A stretch of 19,891 nucleotides of DNA from G020354085 sp964629975 (GTDB lineage Bacteria; Pseudomonadota; Gammaproteobacteria; Acidiferrobacterales; Sulfurifustaceae), in assembly GCA_964629975.1 (NCBI GenBank), contig CAZVUN010000046.1, positions 1 through 19,891 on the forward strand. Direction: 5' to 3'. Positions 1 to 8,697 of the stretch are shown here, piece after piece. The notes beneath the pieces are model-generated. The model ran no database searches, was not told the DNA's origin, and was given only the letters and a program-made list of their open reading frames with translations. The position numbers and the translations under genes were made by a program. How positions within the stretch are numbered: position 1 is the first letter of the stretch; every line of letters starts with the position of its first letter.

Positions 1-1
1 G

Positions 2-331
2 CACGAGGCGCCGTGGCTCGCGCCGGCCGCCGGCACGCCGTTGCGGCGCGCGCTCGAGGCATACTTCGAGGAAAGCGACGTGCGCCCGCGCCTGGTGGCG
101 GAGTTCCAGGACAGTGCGCTGCTCAAGACCTTCGCCCACGCCGGGCACGGCGTGTTCGCGGCCCCGAGCGCGATCGAGGCCGAGGTGCGGGTCCAGCACG
201 GCGTCCAGGCCATTGGCCGCACCGATCGTATTCGCGAGCGCTTCTATGCCATTTCCGCGGAGCGCCAGTTGAAGCACCCGGCGGTGGTCGCGATCCGCGC
301 CGCCGCGCACGACGACATCTTCCGTCGCTGA
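2..331 (+). CDS. nhaR: NhaR-type LysR regulator, C-terminal part (5' end outside window)
   Basis: Only the last 109 codons are present, and the reading frame is open to the left edge. The sequence reads as the C-terminal effector-binding half of a LysR-family activator of the NhaR type. The stretches EFQDSALLKTFAHAGHGVF, APSAIEAEV, IGRTDRIRERFYAIS and HPAVVAI are in the order typical of NhaR. NhaR in enterobacteria activates the Na+/H+ antiporter gene nhaA in response to sodium. The DNA-binding N-terminus lies outside, so its helix-turn-helix cannot be checked. It is followed after 18 bp by dgkA on the same strand, so the two may be co-transcribed. Assignment to LysR is firm from the pattern; NhaR rather than another LysR is likely. 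Confidence 0.8.
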   Translation, partial: HEAPWLAPAAGTPLRRALEAYFEESDVRPRLVAEFQDSALLKTFAHAGHGVFAAPSAIEAEVRVQHGVQAIGRTDRIRERFYAISAERQLKHPAVVAIRAAAHDDIFRR

Positions 332-349
332 AGGCGCGGCACGCGGGCC

Positions 350-748
350 ATGCGCAACAAGTTCCTCGGCACGGGCGAGGCCGGCTACCACCCGCTGCGC
401 AAGCTGCGCATCGTGCTGGTCGGGCTGCGTTATGCGGTGCTGTACGACTTCAGCGTCGCCTACAAGCTGGTGGTGTCAGTGCTGGTGCTGGCCGCCGCAT
501 TTGCCTTGCGTCAGTGGATCGATGCCTTGCTCGTGATCGTCGCCACCGGCATGGTGCTCACCGCCGAGCTGCTCAACAGCGCGATCGAGGCGGTGTGCGA
601 CTACCTCAAGACCGAGCGCGACGAGCGCATCAAGGTCATCAAGGACGTCGCCGCCGCCGCGGCCGGCGTGAGCATCGCGGTGTGGCTCGTGGTGCTGGTG
701 TTCGAGTTCAGCCGCCTCTGGCCGCTCATTGCCAGTCGCTGGCTCTGA
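350..748 (+). CDS. dgkA: Diacylglycerol kinase / undecaprenol kinase family protein (DgkA)
   Basis: A 132-residue integral membrane lipid kinase of the prokaryotic DAGK family, which phosphorylates diacylglycerol (or undecaprenol) at the inner membrane and recycles lipid by-products. The family signature is visible as AELLNSAIEAVCD, with Glu73, Asn76 and Glu80 matching the catalytic/ATP-Mg residues, and KD at 98-99 matching the conserved Lys-Asp. Three hydrophobic segments lie at about 40-55, 59-76 and 104-122. The acidic residue near E. coli position 28 appears as Asp33 instead of Glu. The ATG at 350 has only a weak upstream purine stretch. The gene follows nhaR closely and its last 23 bp overlap the convergent DUF454 gene. 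Family is confident; the true lipid substrate cannot be read from sequence. Confidence 0.9.
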   Translation: MRNKFLGTGEAGYHPLRKLRIVLVGLRYAVLYDFSVAYKLVVSVLVLAAAFALRQWIDALLVIVATGMVLTAELLNSAIEAVCDYLKTERDERIKVIKDVAAAAAGVSIAVWLVVLVFEFSRLWPLIASRWL

Positions 749-1130
749 GCGCGAGCGGCACGCGGCAGGTCGCGCGCGTGTGCACGTACGCCATCAGTAC
801 CAGGAACAGCGCGGCGAGCGCCACGGCCGCCAGCGGTTCGGCACGCAACGCATAGAGACTGGCCGCCGCCGGAATCAGCAGCATGGCCGAGGCCACTCGC
901 TTGGTGCGCCGGTCGAGACAGCGCTCGCGCTCCCAGCGCATGAGCGGCGGCCCGAGCCACGGATGGGCGAGCAGCCACCGATGCCACGCCGGCACCGAGC
1001 GCGCGAAGGCGGCGGCGGCCAGCACGAAGAACACCATGCCCGGCACCAGCGGCAGCAGCACGCCGACGATACCGAGAAGCAAGAAGACGATGCCGGCAAT
1101 GGCGTAACCGGCGCGCAGGACTGTGTTCAC
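726..1130 (-). CDS. YbaN/DUF454 family inner-membrane protein
   Basis: A 134-residue small membrane protein of the DUF454 (YbaN) family, function unknown. The N-terminal helix (AGYAIAGIVFLLLGIVGVLL) is followed by PLVPGMVFFVLAAAAFARS and WLLAHPWLGPPL, the characteristic order of the family (Pro-rich turn, Phe/Ala helix, FARSxPxxHxWL). Two further hydrophobic stretches follow near residues 80-115. I chose the GTG at 1130 because GGAG lies ten bases upstream and the length then fits the family (about 120-135 residues). The frame remains open further upstream to 1406, but that extension is low-complexity and unlike the family. The gene converges on dgkA with a 23-bp overlap and diverges from ftsH across a 315-bp gap. 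Confidence 0.8.
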   Translation of the reverse strand: MNTVLRAGYAIAGIVFLLLGIVGVLLPLVPGMVFFVLAAAAFARSVPAWHRWLLAHPWLGPPLMRWERERCLDRRTKRVASAMLLIPAAASLYALRAEPLAAVALAALFLVLMAYVHTRATCRVPLALRASDWQ

Positions 1131-1273
1131 AATGACGATGCTCCACTCGGGCGCCCCGGCAGCATGCCGACCGCGCGGTCCGACAGTGGGCACTCTAGGG
1201 GCGAGGCATGCGCCCCACCAGCGGAAAATTCCTGTCGCAGTCTTCGGTACTGTCGAGGTGTGCGCCGTGCTTC

Positions 1274-1302
1274 CCGCAGAAAAAACCGTACGGTGCCTGC
1301 GG
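1274..1302. repeat. Nested inverted repeat upstream of ftsH
   Basis: CCGCAG at 1274-1279 pairs with CTGCGG at 1297-1302, and the loop between them contains the perfect palindrome ACCGTACGGT at 1285-1294. An A6 run separates the two. It could be a regulator binding site or RNA hairpin; no T-tract follows, so a simple terminator is less likely. Function is unknown. Confidence 0.35.
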
Positions 1303-1373
1303 AACAATCGACTTTTCCTCGTCACCCGCCGGCCGCATACTGCGGACAGAGTTGCGCAGCTGGTGGTCGGGCG

Positions 1374-1402
1374 CTTGGGACGTCGCGCCGCTGCCCCCAT
1401 AT
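1374..1402 (+). promoter_or_regulatory. Putative sigma-32 (heat-shock) promoter of ftsH
   Basis: CTTGGGA at 1374-1380 and CCCCATAT at 1395-1402 are separated by 14 bp. This resembles the RpoH promoter pattern (CTTGAAA, 13-15 bp, CCCCATNT). A start near 1409 would give a leader of about 37 nt ending in the GGAGGA ribosome site before ftsH. Heat-shock control of ftsH is established in E. coli; its use here is inferred from the motif alone. Confidence 0.45.
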
Positions 1403-1445
1403 GCAATCGAGCTAGGGGCGCCGCCCAGGTGGCCCGGAGGAAGAG

Positions 1446-3359
<1,914 letters not shown>

Positions 3360-3367
3360 GGGAAGGC

Positions 3368-3877
3368 GTGGTGCCGGGACACGCCGTGCGCGACGGTAAC
3401 GAAAACGCGTCGCGCCGGCTTCTCGCCGCGAGTGATCTTTCCGTGCGCACAGGGCGCGCGCTCGCGCCTGCCCGCCGGCTTGGCGGTCGCATGGCAGAGC
3501 GCGCACCGCACATCGACACGCAGGTCACGGTCGGCAACGCCTTCGTCGGGACCATCCGTCAGGCGCGCTGGCGCGCGCGAAGCGCAGATCCGGCGCCTGC
3601 ATGACCACGGCCGGGACAAGGCGCGCGCCCCGCTCGACGAACGGGTCGGTGCGAGCGGGCTCGACCGGGCGCGCGTGTCCACGTTGCTGCGTCGCGGCCA
3701 TGCGGCCGCAGTGATCCGGTGCGCACGCTCGGCGGATCACTTCGATCGGGCGGTGATCGGTACCCACGGACTTGCCGGCCTGCGCTTCCAACTGCCCGGC
3801 AGCGTGGCCGAGCAGGCGCTGCGCGAGGCGCCGTGGCGGGGGTGCGGCCAACGCGGCTGCAGTTCGCGCTGCCCTGA
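3368..3877 (+). pseudogene. Decayed universal stress protein (UspA-type) gene
   Basis: The 581-bp gap between ftsH and terC carries no intact gene but has recognisable usp pieces in different frames. At 3368-3604 one frame reads SRRLLAASDLSVRTGRAL, like the usual start of a Usp domain (RRILVATDLSxxSxxAL), and then VTVGNAFVGTIRQAR, like the middle of such a domain. From about 3580 another frame reads LLRRGHAAAVI and VIGTHGLAGLRFQLPGSVAEQALREAP, matching the ATP-binding GTHG...GS(V)AE end of UspA. The expected end (VRPTRLQFALP and stop at 3875-3877) is in a third frame. Spacing between the pieces is too short for one intact domain, so deletions as well as frameshifts are implied; it may be a collapsed tandem-domain Usp. 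Boundaries are approximate. Confidence 0.65.
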
Positions 3878-3940
3878 GCGGCGTCACGCACAGACGTGCA
3901 GCAGACAAGTCAGCCGTAAACCAACAAGCGGGAGGCAAGC

Positions 3941-4909
3941 GTGCCCGAGACAGTCGGCGCGTGGTGGATGTGGGTGGGGTTCGTGGCGTTCGTGCTCGCC
4001 ATGATCGCCGTGGACATCGTGTTCCTGCGCGCCAGGGGCGCGCACAAGGTGTCGGTGCGCGAGGCCGGCGCCTGGTCGCTGCTGTGGGTGTTGCTGGCGC
4101 TCGCCTTCAATGCGTGGCTGTGGTGGTACCTGGACGGCAGCGCCGGCCGCACCGTGGCCGACGAGAAGGCGCTCGAGTTCCTGACCGGCTACCTGATCGA
4201 GAAGTCGCTCGCCGTCGACAACATCTTCGTGTTCATCATGATCTTTACGTTCTTCGCGGTGCCGGCCGAGTACCAGCGGCGCGTGCTGCTGTACGGCGTG
4301 CTCGGCGCGATCGTGATGCGCGCGGTCATGATCCTGGCCGGTGCCTGGTTGCTGGCGCACTTTCACTGGGTCCTGTACCTGTTCGGCGCGTTCCTGGTGC
4401 TGACCGGGATCAAGATGCTGGTGTTCGCCGAGCAGGACCCCGATCTCGCCAGCAATCCGGTGTTGCGCTGGATGCGCGGGCACCTGCGCATCACCGATCG
4501 GTACCATGGCGATCGCTTCCGCGTGCGGCAGGACGGGGTGCGCTGGTTCACGCCGCTGTTCCTGGTGCTGGTGCTGGTCGAGCTGAGCGACCTGGTATTC
4601 GCGATCGACAGCATCCCGGCCATCTTCGCGGTGACGGATGATCCGTTCATCGTGTTCACGTCCAACATCTTCGCGATCCTCGGCCTGCGCGCCATGTATT
4701 TCCTGCTGGCCGACGTTGCCGACCGCTTCCACCTGCTCAAGTACGGGCTGGCGCTCATCCTCGTGTTCATCGGCGCCAAGATGCTGATCGTCGATGTCTA
4801 CAAGATTCCGATCCTGATCGCCCTCGGCGTGGTGGTGCTGGTGCTCGTGAGCTCCGTGGTGGCGAGCCTGATGGTGCCGCGGCGTGCGCGCAGCGGCGCT
4901 CGCGACTGA
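3941..4909 (+). CDS. TerC/Alx family integral membrane metal exporter
   Basis: A 322-residue polytopic membrane protein of the TerC family. Members such as E. coli Alx and B. subtilis MeeF/MeeY export manganese, and TerC itself gives tellurite resistance. The acidic family signatures are present: EKSLAVDNIFVF in an early helix and ELSDLVFAIDSIPAIFAVTDDPFIVFTSNIFAILGL in two pieces across later helices. About eight to nine hydrophobic segments are visible. Start is the GTG at 3941, supported by GGGAGG five bases upstream. No manganese riboswitch (yybP-ykoY) was recognised in the 63 bp between the usp remnant and this start. Next gene on the same strand is a cation antiporter after about 120 bp. 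Substrate is not determined by the sequence; Mn2+ is the best guess. Confidence 0.9.
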   Translation: MPETVGAWWMWVGFVAFVLAMIAVDIVFLRARGAHKVSVREAGAWSLLWVLLALAFNAWLWWYLDGSAGRTVADEKALEFLTGYLIEKSLAVDNIFVFIMIFTFFAVPAEYQRRVLLYGVLGAIVMRAVMILAGAWLLAHFHWVLYLFGAFLVLTGIKMLVFAEQDPDLASNPVLRWMRGHLRITDRYHGDRFRVRQDGVRWFTPLFLVLVLVELSDLVFAIDSIPAIFAVTDDPFIVFTSNIFAILGLRAMYFLLADVADRFHLLKYGLALILVFIGAKMLIVDVYKIPILIALGVVVLVLVSSVVASLMVPRRARSGARD

Positions 4910-5033
4910 GCCGGTCGGACCGGTCGCGGGCGCCCGCGCGGCGTGCGTTGCGCTGCCGCGCAATGCTCTGGAACAATGATGCGGCGGTCGCGCCCGTGCG
5001 CGCGGCCAATCCTCTGGCGGGAGCCGATTGCCC

Positions 5034-6110
5034 ATGATGGCGGTGATCTTTGTGCTGGGTCTGGTGACGCTGGTGGCCGGCGCCCAGCTGCTGGTGCGCG
5101 GCGCCTCGAAGCTGGCGCTGTCGTTCGGTATCTCGCCGCTCGTGGTCGGGCTCACCGTGGTCGCGTTTGGCACCAGCGCGCCCGAGCTGGCAGTGTCGGT
5201 GCAGTCCTCCTGGGGCGGGCAGGTCGACATCGCGCTCGGCAATGTGATCGGCAGCAACATCTTCAATGTGCTGTTCATCCTCGGGCTGTCGGCCGTGATC
5301 GCGCCGCTCGTGGTCGCGCCACAGCTCATCCGCCAGGAGGTGCCGATCATGCTCGGCGCCTCGCTGCTGCTGTTCCTGCTCGCGCTCGACGGTGCCATCG
5401 GCCGTCTCGACGCCGCACTGTTGTTCGGTCTGCTGATCGCCTACACGGTGTTCCTGATCCGCCAGAGCCGGCGGGAGCAGAAGGCCACGCGCGAGGAGTA
5501 TGCGCAGGAGTTCGGCGGTACCGGCAGTCGCTGGGACCGGCATTGGGCCGTGCAGATGGCGCTGATCGCCGCAGGACTTGCGCTTCTCGTGCTCGGTGCC
5601 AACTGGCTGGTCGATGCGGCGGTGAGCCTCGCGCGCCTGTTCGGTTTGAGCGAGCTGGTGATCGGACTGACCATTGTCGCGGCCGGTACCTCGCTGCCCG
5701 AGGTCGCGACCTCGGTGGTGGCGACCGTGCGCGGGGAGCGCGACATCGCGGTCGGCAACGTGATCGGCAGCAACGCCTTCAACATCCTTGCGGTGCTCGG
5801 GGTCTCCGGCCTGCTCGCGCCGCAGGCGCTGCCGGTGCCAGCGGCCATGCTCAATTTCGACCTGCCGGTCATGATCGCGGTCGCCGCGGCCTGCCTGCCG
5901 ATCTTCTTCACCGGCCACGTGATCGCGCGCTGGGAGGGCGTTCTGTTCCTGTGCTATTACGCCGCCTATACCGCCTACCTGCTGCTCGCGGCGCAACGCC
6001 ATGACGCGCTCGCCACCTATGGCACGGTGATGGCGACCGTCGTCCTGCCGCTGACCGCCGTCACGCTGGTCGTGGTCGCCTGGCGCGAGTGGCACGCGCG
6101 GCGGCACTGA
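5034..6110 (+). CDS. Calcium/sodium (CaCA family) antiporter, YrbG-like
   Basis: A 358-residue inner-membrane exchanger of the Ca2+/cation antiporter superfamily, with two homologous halves. The alpha-1 repeat shows GTSAPELAVSV and GNVIGSNIFNVLFILG; the alpha-2 repeat shows GTSLPEVATSV and GNVIGSNAFNILAVLG. These carry the conserved Glu and Asn residues that form the ion sites. A cytoplasmic charged loop (SRREQKATREEYAQEF) separates the halves. About ten hydrophobic helices fit the family. I prefer the ATG at 5034; an in-frame TTG at 5028 lies closer (5 bp) to the GGGAG ribosome site and is a real alternative. The gene is 55 bp upstream of a voltage-gated channel gene, so the two may form one transcription unit. 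Ion specificity (Ca2+ versus other cations) is not certain. Confidence 0.92.
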   Translation: MMAVIFVLGLVTLVAGAQLLVRGASKLALSFGISPLVVGLTVVAFGTSAPELAVSVQSSWGGQVDIALGNVIGSNIFNVLFILGLSAVIAPLVVAPQLIRQEVPIMLGASLLLFLLALDGAIGRLDAALLFGLLIAYTVFLIRQSRREQKATREEYAQEFGGTGSRWDRHWAVQMALIAAGLALLVLGANWLVDAAVSLARLFGLSELVIGLTIVAAGTSLPEVATSVVATVRGERDIAVGNVIGSNAFNILAVLGVSGLLAPQALPVPAAMLNFDLPVMIAVAAACLPIFFTGHVIARWEGVLFLCYYAAYTAYLLLAAQRHDALATYGTVMATVVLPLTAVTLVVVAWREWHARRH

Positions 6111-6165
6111 CACGGCGCCCGCGCTGTCAGGATCACGCTGTCGCACATGTAAGGGGGAACGAGAC

Positions 6166-7020
6166 ATGACGCAAACCGCATCGACGGGCAGCGGCGAATG
6201 GTGCGCCCGGCTGGCGGGCTGGATCGAACAGCCGCGCATTCAGAACACGGTGATCGCCCTGATCGTCGTGAACGCGATCATCCTCGGTCTGGAGACCAGC
6301 GCCGCGATCATGGCCCAGTGGGGCGCGCTGCTCACGGCGCTCGATGCCGCGATCCTCGCGGTGTTCGTGGTCGAGATCGTGCTGCGCATCGTCGTGCACC
6401 GCTGGGCGTTCTTCCGCGATCCGTGGAGCGTGTTCGACTTCCTGGTAGTTGCGATCGCGCTCGTTCCGGCGGCCGGACCGTTCGCGGTACTGCGCGCCTT
6501 GCGCGTCCTGCGCGTGCTGCGCCTGCTCACCATGGTGCCGAGCATGCGCCGGGTGGTCGGCGGGCTGCTCGCGGCGATCCCGGGGCTGGCCTCGGTGATC
6601 GCCATCATCGGCATCATCTTCTATGTGGCCGCGGTCATTGCCACGCAACTGTTCGGCGCGCACTTCCCGGAGTGGTTCGGCACGCTCGGCGAGAGCGCCT
6701 ACACGCTGTTCCAGGTGATGACGCTCGAGAGCTGGTCGATGGGCATCGTGCGCCCGGTGATGGAGGTGTATCCGCGGGCGTGGCTGTTCTTCGTTCCCTT
6801 CATCCTGATCGCGACGTTCACCATGCTGAATCTTTTCATTGCCATCAACGTAAACGCCATGCAGGCGCACGCCACCCAGCAGCAGGAGAAGACCGTGATC
6901 GCGGTGGCGAGCGCGACGCGCGAAGTGGACCGGCATGTGCAGGAGCACCTCGAGCGCATCGAGGCGGAGTTGCGCGCCTTGCGCCAGCGCCTGGCACGCG
7001 ACCCGGCTGATCCGGGCTGA
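6166..7020 (+). CDS. Voltage-gated sodium channel, NaChBac/NavAb type (ion transporter family)
   Basis: A 284-residue single-domain six-helix channel subunit that assembles as a tetramer in the inner membrane. The voltage sensor S4 carries arginines at every third position: R110, R113, R116 and R119, followed by R128 and R129. The selectivity filter reads TLESWSM at 186-192, the sodium-selective filter known from NavAb and NaChBac, preceded by the P-helix AYTLFQVM. The S6 helix is FFVPFILIATFTMLNLFIAINV. The last ~45 residues are charged, helical and heptad-like (VQEHLERIEAELRALRQRL), matching the C-terminal coiled coil of bacterial Nav channels. The ATG has AGGGGGAA upstream. The gene follows the antiporter by 55 bp. 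All key parts are present, so the gene looks intact. Confidence 0.93.
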   Translation: MTQTASTGSGEWCARLAGWIEQPRIQNTVIALIVVNAIILGLETSAAIMAQWGALLTALDAAILAVFVVEIVLRIVVHRWAFFRDPWSVFDFLVVAIALVPAAGPFAVLRALRVLRVLRLLTMVPSMRRVVGGLLAAIPGLASVIAIIGIIFYVAAVIATQLFGAHFPEWFGTLGESAYTLFQVMTLESWSMGIVRPVMEVYPRAWLFFVPFILIATFTMLNLFIAINVNAMQAHATQQQEKTVIAVASATREVDRHVQEHLERIEAELRALRQRLARDPADPG

Positions 7021-7065
7021 TTCGGTTACCCCCGGCCGCTGGCACGGTTTGGGCGCCGGACGCGC

Positions 7066-7078
7066 TAGAATCCGCAAC
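7066..7078 (+). promoter_or_regulatory. Putative -10 element of oxyR, implying a near-leaderless mRNA
   Basis: TAGAAT at 7066-7071 is a good -10 hexamer (TATAAT with two changes). The predicted start, about seven bases downstream (near 7078), lies only two bases before the oxyR ATG at 7080. No ribosome site is visible before that ATG, which fits leaderless translation. No convincing -35 element was found at the usual spacing. Confidence 0.35.
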
Positions 7079-7079
7079 C

Positions 7080-8018
7080 ATGACCCTCACCGAGCTGCGC
7101 TATATCGTGGCGCTGGCGCGCGAGAAGCACTTCGGCCGCGCCGCCGAGGCCTGCTTCGTGAGCCAGCCGACCCTGAGCGTGGCGGTGAAGAAACTCGAAG
7201 AAGAGCTCGGGGTCACGCTCTTCGAGCGCGGCAAGACCGAGGTCGCGGTGACCCCGGTCGGCGAGCGCGTGGTCGAGCAGGCGCGCCGCGTGCTCGAGGA
7301 GCTGGAGGGCGTCAAGCGCATCGCGCGCGAGGCGCGCGATCCCCTCGCCGGCCCATTGCGCCTCGGCGCGATCTACACCGTCGGGCCTTATCTCTTCCCG
7401 CGCCTCGTGCCCATCCTGCACGACACCGCGCCGCAGATGCCGCTCGTGATCGAGGAGAACTACACCGCGCGCCTGCGCGAGCGCCTGGTCGCGGGCGAGC
7501 TCGATGCGGTGCTGGTGTGCCTGCCGTTCGAGGAGCCGGGTGTGGTGACGCTGCCGCTCTACGACGAGCCGTTCATGGTGATGGTGCCGGCCAAGCACGC
7601 GTGGGCGAAACGCAAGATGATTCCGACCGACGATCTCGCCAAGGAGACCGTGCTGCTCTTGGGGGCCGGACACTGTTTCCGCGACCAGGTGATCGAGGCC
7701 TGCCCGAGCTGCGTGGGGCCGCCGGCCGCCGAGGGCGGGTTGCAGAAGGCGGTGGAGGGCAGTTCCATCGAGACCATCCGCCACATGGTCGCCTCCGGCA
7801 TGGGCATCACGGTGCTGCCGTGCACGGCGGCGAGCGGGCCCGGACACTACGCGAGCAAGCTCACCGAGATTCGCCCGTTCACCGATCCGCCCAAGCGGCG
7901 TGTGGCGCTCGCCTGGCGCGTCACCTTCCCGCGCCCGCAGGCGATCGAGGCGCTGCGCCAGGCGATCCGCGCCTGCGCGCTCGACTGCGTCACCTACCTC
8001 GGCCACCCCACCGCCTGA
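7080..8018 (+). CDS. oxyR: Hydrogen peroxide-sensing LysR regulator OxyR
   Basis: A 312-residue LysR-family activator that senses peroxide through a reversible disulfide. The N-terminal helix-turn-helix is clear (HFGRAAEACFVSQPTLSVAVKKLEEELG). The two redox cysteines fall at residues 199 and 208 (GHCFRDQVIEAC), the same numbers as in E. coli OxyR, with the surrounding GAGHCFRDQ motif intact. The effector-domain segment SSIETIRHMVASGMGITVLP is also typical. The start at 7080 gives exact register with characterised OxyR; no Shine-Dalgarno is visible and a -10-like TAGAAT sits immediately upstream. The next gene downstream is a broken universal stress gene. OxyR commonly activates catalase and peroxidase genes, but none of these lies in the window. 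Confidence 0.96.
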   Translation: MTLTELRYIVALAREKHFGRAAEACFVSQPTLSVAVKKLEEELGVTLFERGKTEVAVTPVGERVVEQARRVLEELEGVKRIAREARDPLAGPLRLGAIYTVGPYLFPRLVPILHDTAPQMPLVIEENYTARLRERLVAGELDAVLVCLPFEEPGVVTLPLYDEPFMVMVPAKHAWAKRKMIPTDDLAKETVLLLGAGHCFRDQVIEACPSCVGPPAAEGGLQKAVEGSSIETIRHMVASGMGITVLPCTAASGPGHYASKLTEIRPFTDPPKRRVALAWRVTFPRPQAIEALRQAIRACALDCVTYLGHPTA

Positions 8019-8100
8019 CTCGCCACGAGCCCTACAGATATACTCGCTGTGCCGCACTGTTCGGCACGTATCGGTCACAGCTTTGCTGGAGGCGGCCATC

Positions 8101-8553
8101 ATGTATCGACGAATCCTCGTCGCGGTGGACCGCAGTGCGACCGCCGAGCGCGCGCATTAAGAGGCGCTTAGACTCGCCAATTCACACCAGGCGCAGCTCC
8201 GTATCGTGCACGTCGTCGACGAGATGACGCTGGACTGGAACTACGCGGACTTCGCTGACGTCAACACCGTCTACGAACCGTTTCGCAAGACCGGCCGCAA
8301 GGTTCTGGAAAGGGTGCTGCAGAGCGCGCGGCAGGGTGGCAATGTGGCGGTCGAAACAAAGCTGCCTGAGATCCAGCAGCTCGGTCACCACGTCGCCGAT
8401 CTGATTGCCGCCGAGGCCGATGCCTGGCCGGCCGATCTCATCGGGGTCGGCACGCACCGCCGGCGCGGGATGCGCCGCCTGCTGCTGGGGAGCGTTGCCG
8501 AGGGTGTTGCCCGGATCGCCAGCAAGCCGGTGCTGCTGATCCGCGGCGCATGA
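8101..8553 (+). pseudogene. Universal stress protein (UspA family) gene with in-frame stop at codon 20
   Basis: One continuous frame from ATG 8101 to TGA 8551-8553 encodes a standard single-domain Usp of 150 codons. A TAA at 8158-8160 interrupts it. Before the stop it reads MYRRILVAVDRSATAERAH; after it EALRLANSHQAQLRIVHVVDE and finally LIGVGTHRRRGMRRLLLGS-VAE, then KPVLLIRG, the usual nucleotide-binding end. The second glycine of the GTHG signature is Arg here. Homologous positions often hold Gln or a polar residue, so CAA to TAA is a simple explanation. The ATG has GGAGG upstream. Translation could restart at GTG 8206 or ATG 8224, giving a protein without its first strand. Either a true nonsense mutation or a single-base error explains it. 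Confidence 0.85.
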
Positions 8554-8600
8554 CGTGCCTGCGCCCGACGGCGTCACCTAACTCGTGGCGCATGTTCTGT

Positions 8601-8622
8601 ATTCGATAGCGCGCAATCGAAT
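8601..8622. repeat. Inverted repeat between convergent usp and HD-GYP genes
   Basis: ATTCGAT at 8601-8607 and ATCGAAT at 8616-8622 are perfect complements around an 8-base GC-rich centre. It lies in the 144-bp gap where the usp pseudogene (+) and the HD-GYP gene (-) converge. It could act as a hairpin for transcription ending in both directions, but no T-run follows on either strand. Confidence 0.3.
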
Positions 8623-8697
8623 CCTCAGGGTGTGTGAGGCCGCCCGTCAGCAAAGGGCATGACGGACCGAGCGTTAGCGTCTGCCGGCTGTTGAAAG

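Larger units (their letters stand above)
1131..1445. other. Divergent intergenic region between DUF454 gene and ftsH
   Basis: This 315-bp stretch holds no convincing gene. It separates the divergent DUF454 and ftsH genes and should carry both promoters. It contains a nested dyad at 1274-1302 and a heat-shock-like promoter at 1374-1402, each listed separately. Overall base composition is slightly less GC-rich than the flanking genes. Confidence 0.6.

Noticed and set aside
3878..3940. Manganese riboswitch (yybP-ykoY) in front of the TerC gene
   Set aside because: The leader is only about 60 bp before the usp remnant and lacks the conserved riboswitch core.
4948..4963. TTGCGC/GCGCAA inverted repeat upstream of the antiporter gene
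   Set aside because: Short GC-rich dyads occur often in DNA of this composition; no promoter element or family motif supports it.
8049..8067. Inverted repeat GTGCCG/CGGCAC after oxyR as a terminator
   Set aside because: Six-pair stem with a seven-base loop but no T-run; too weak to annotate as a terminator.
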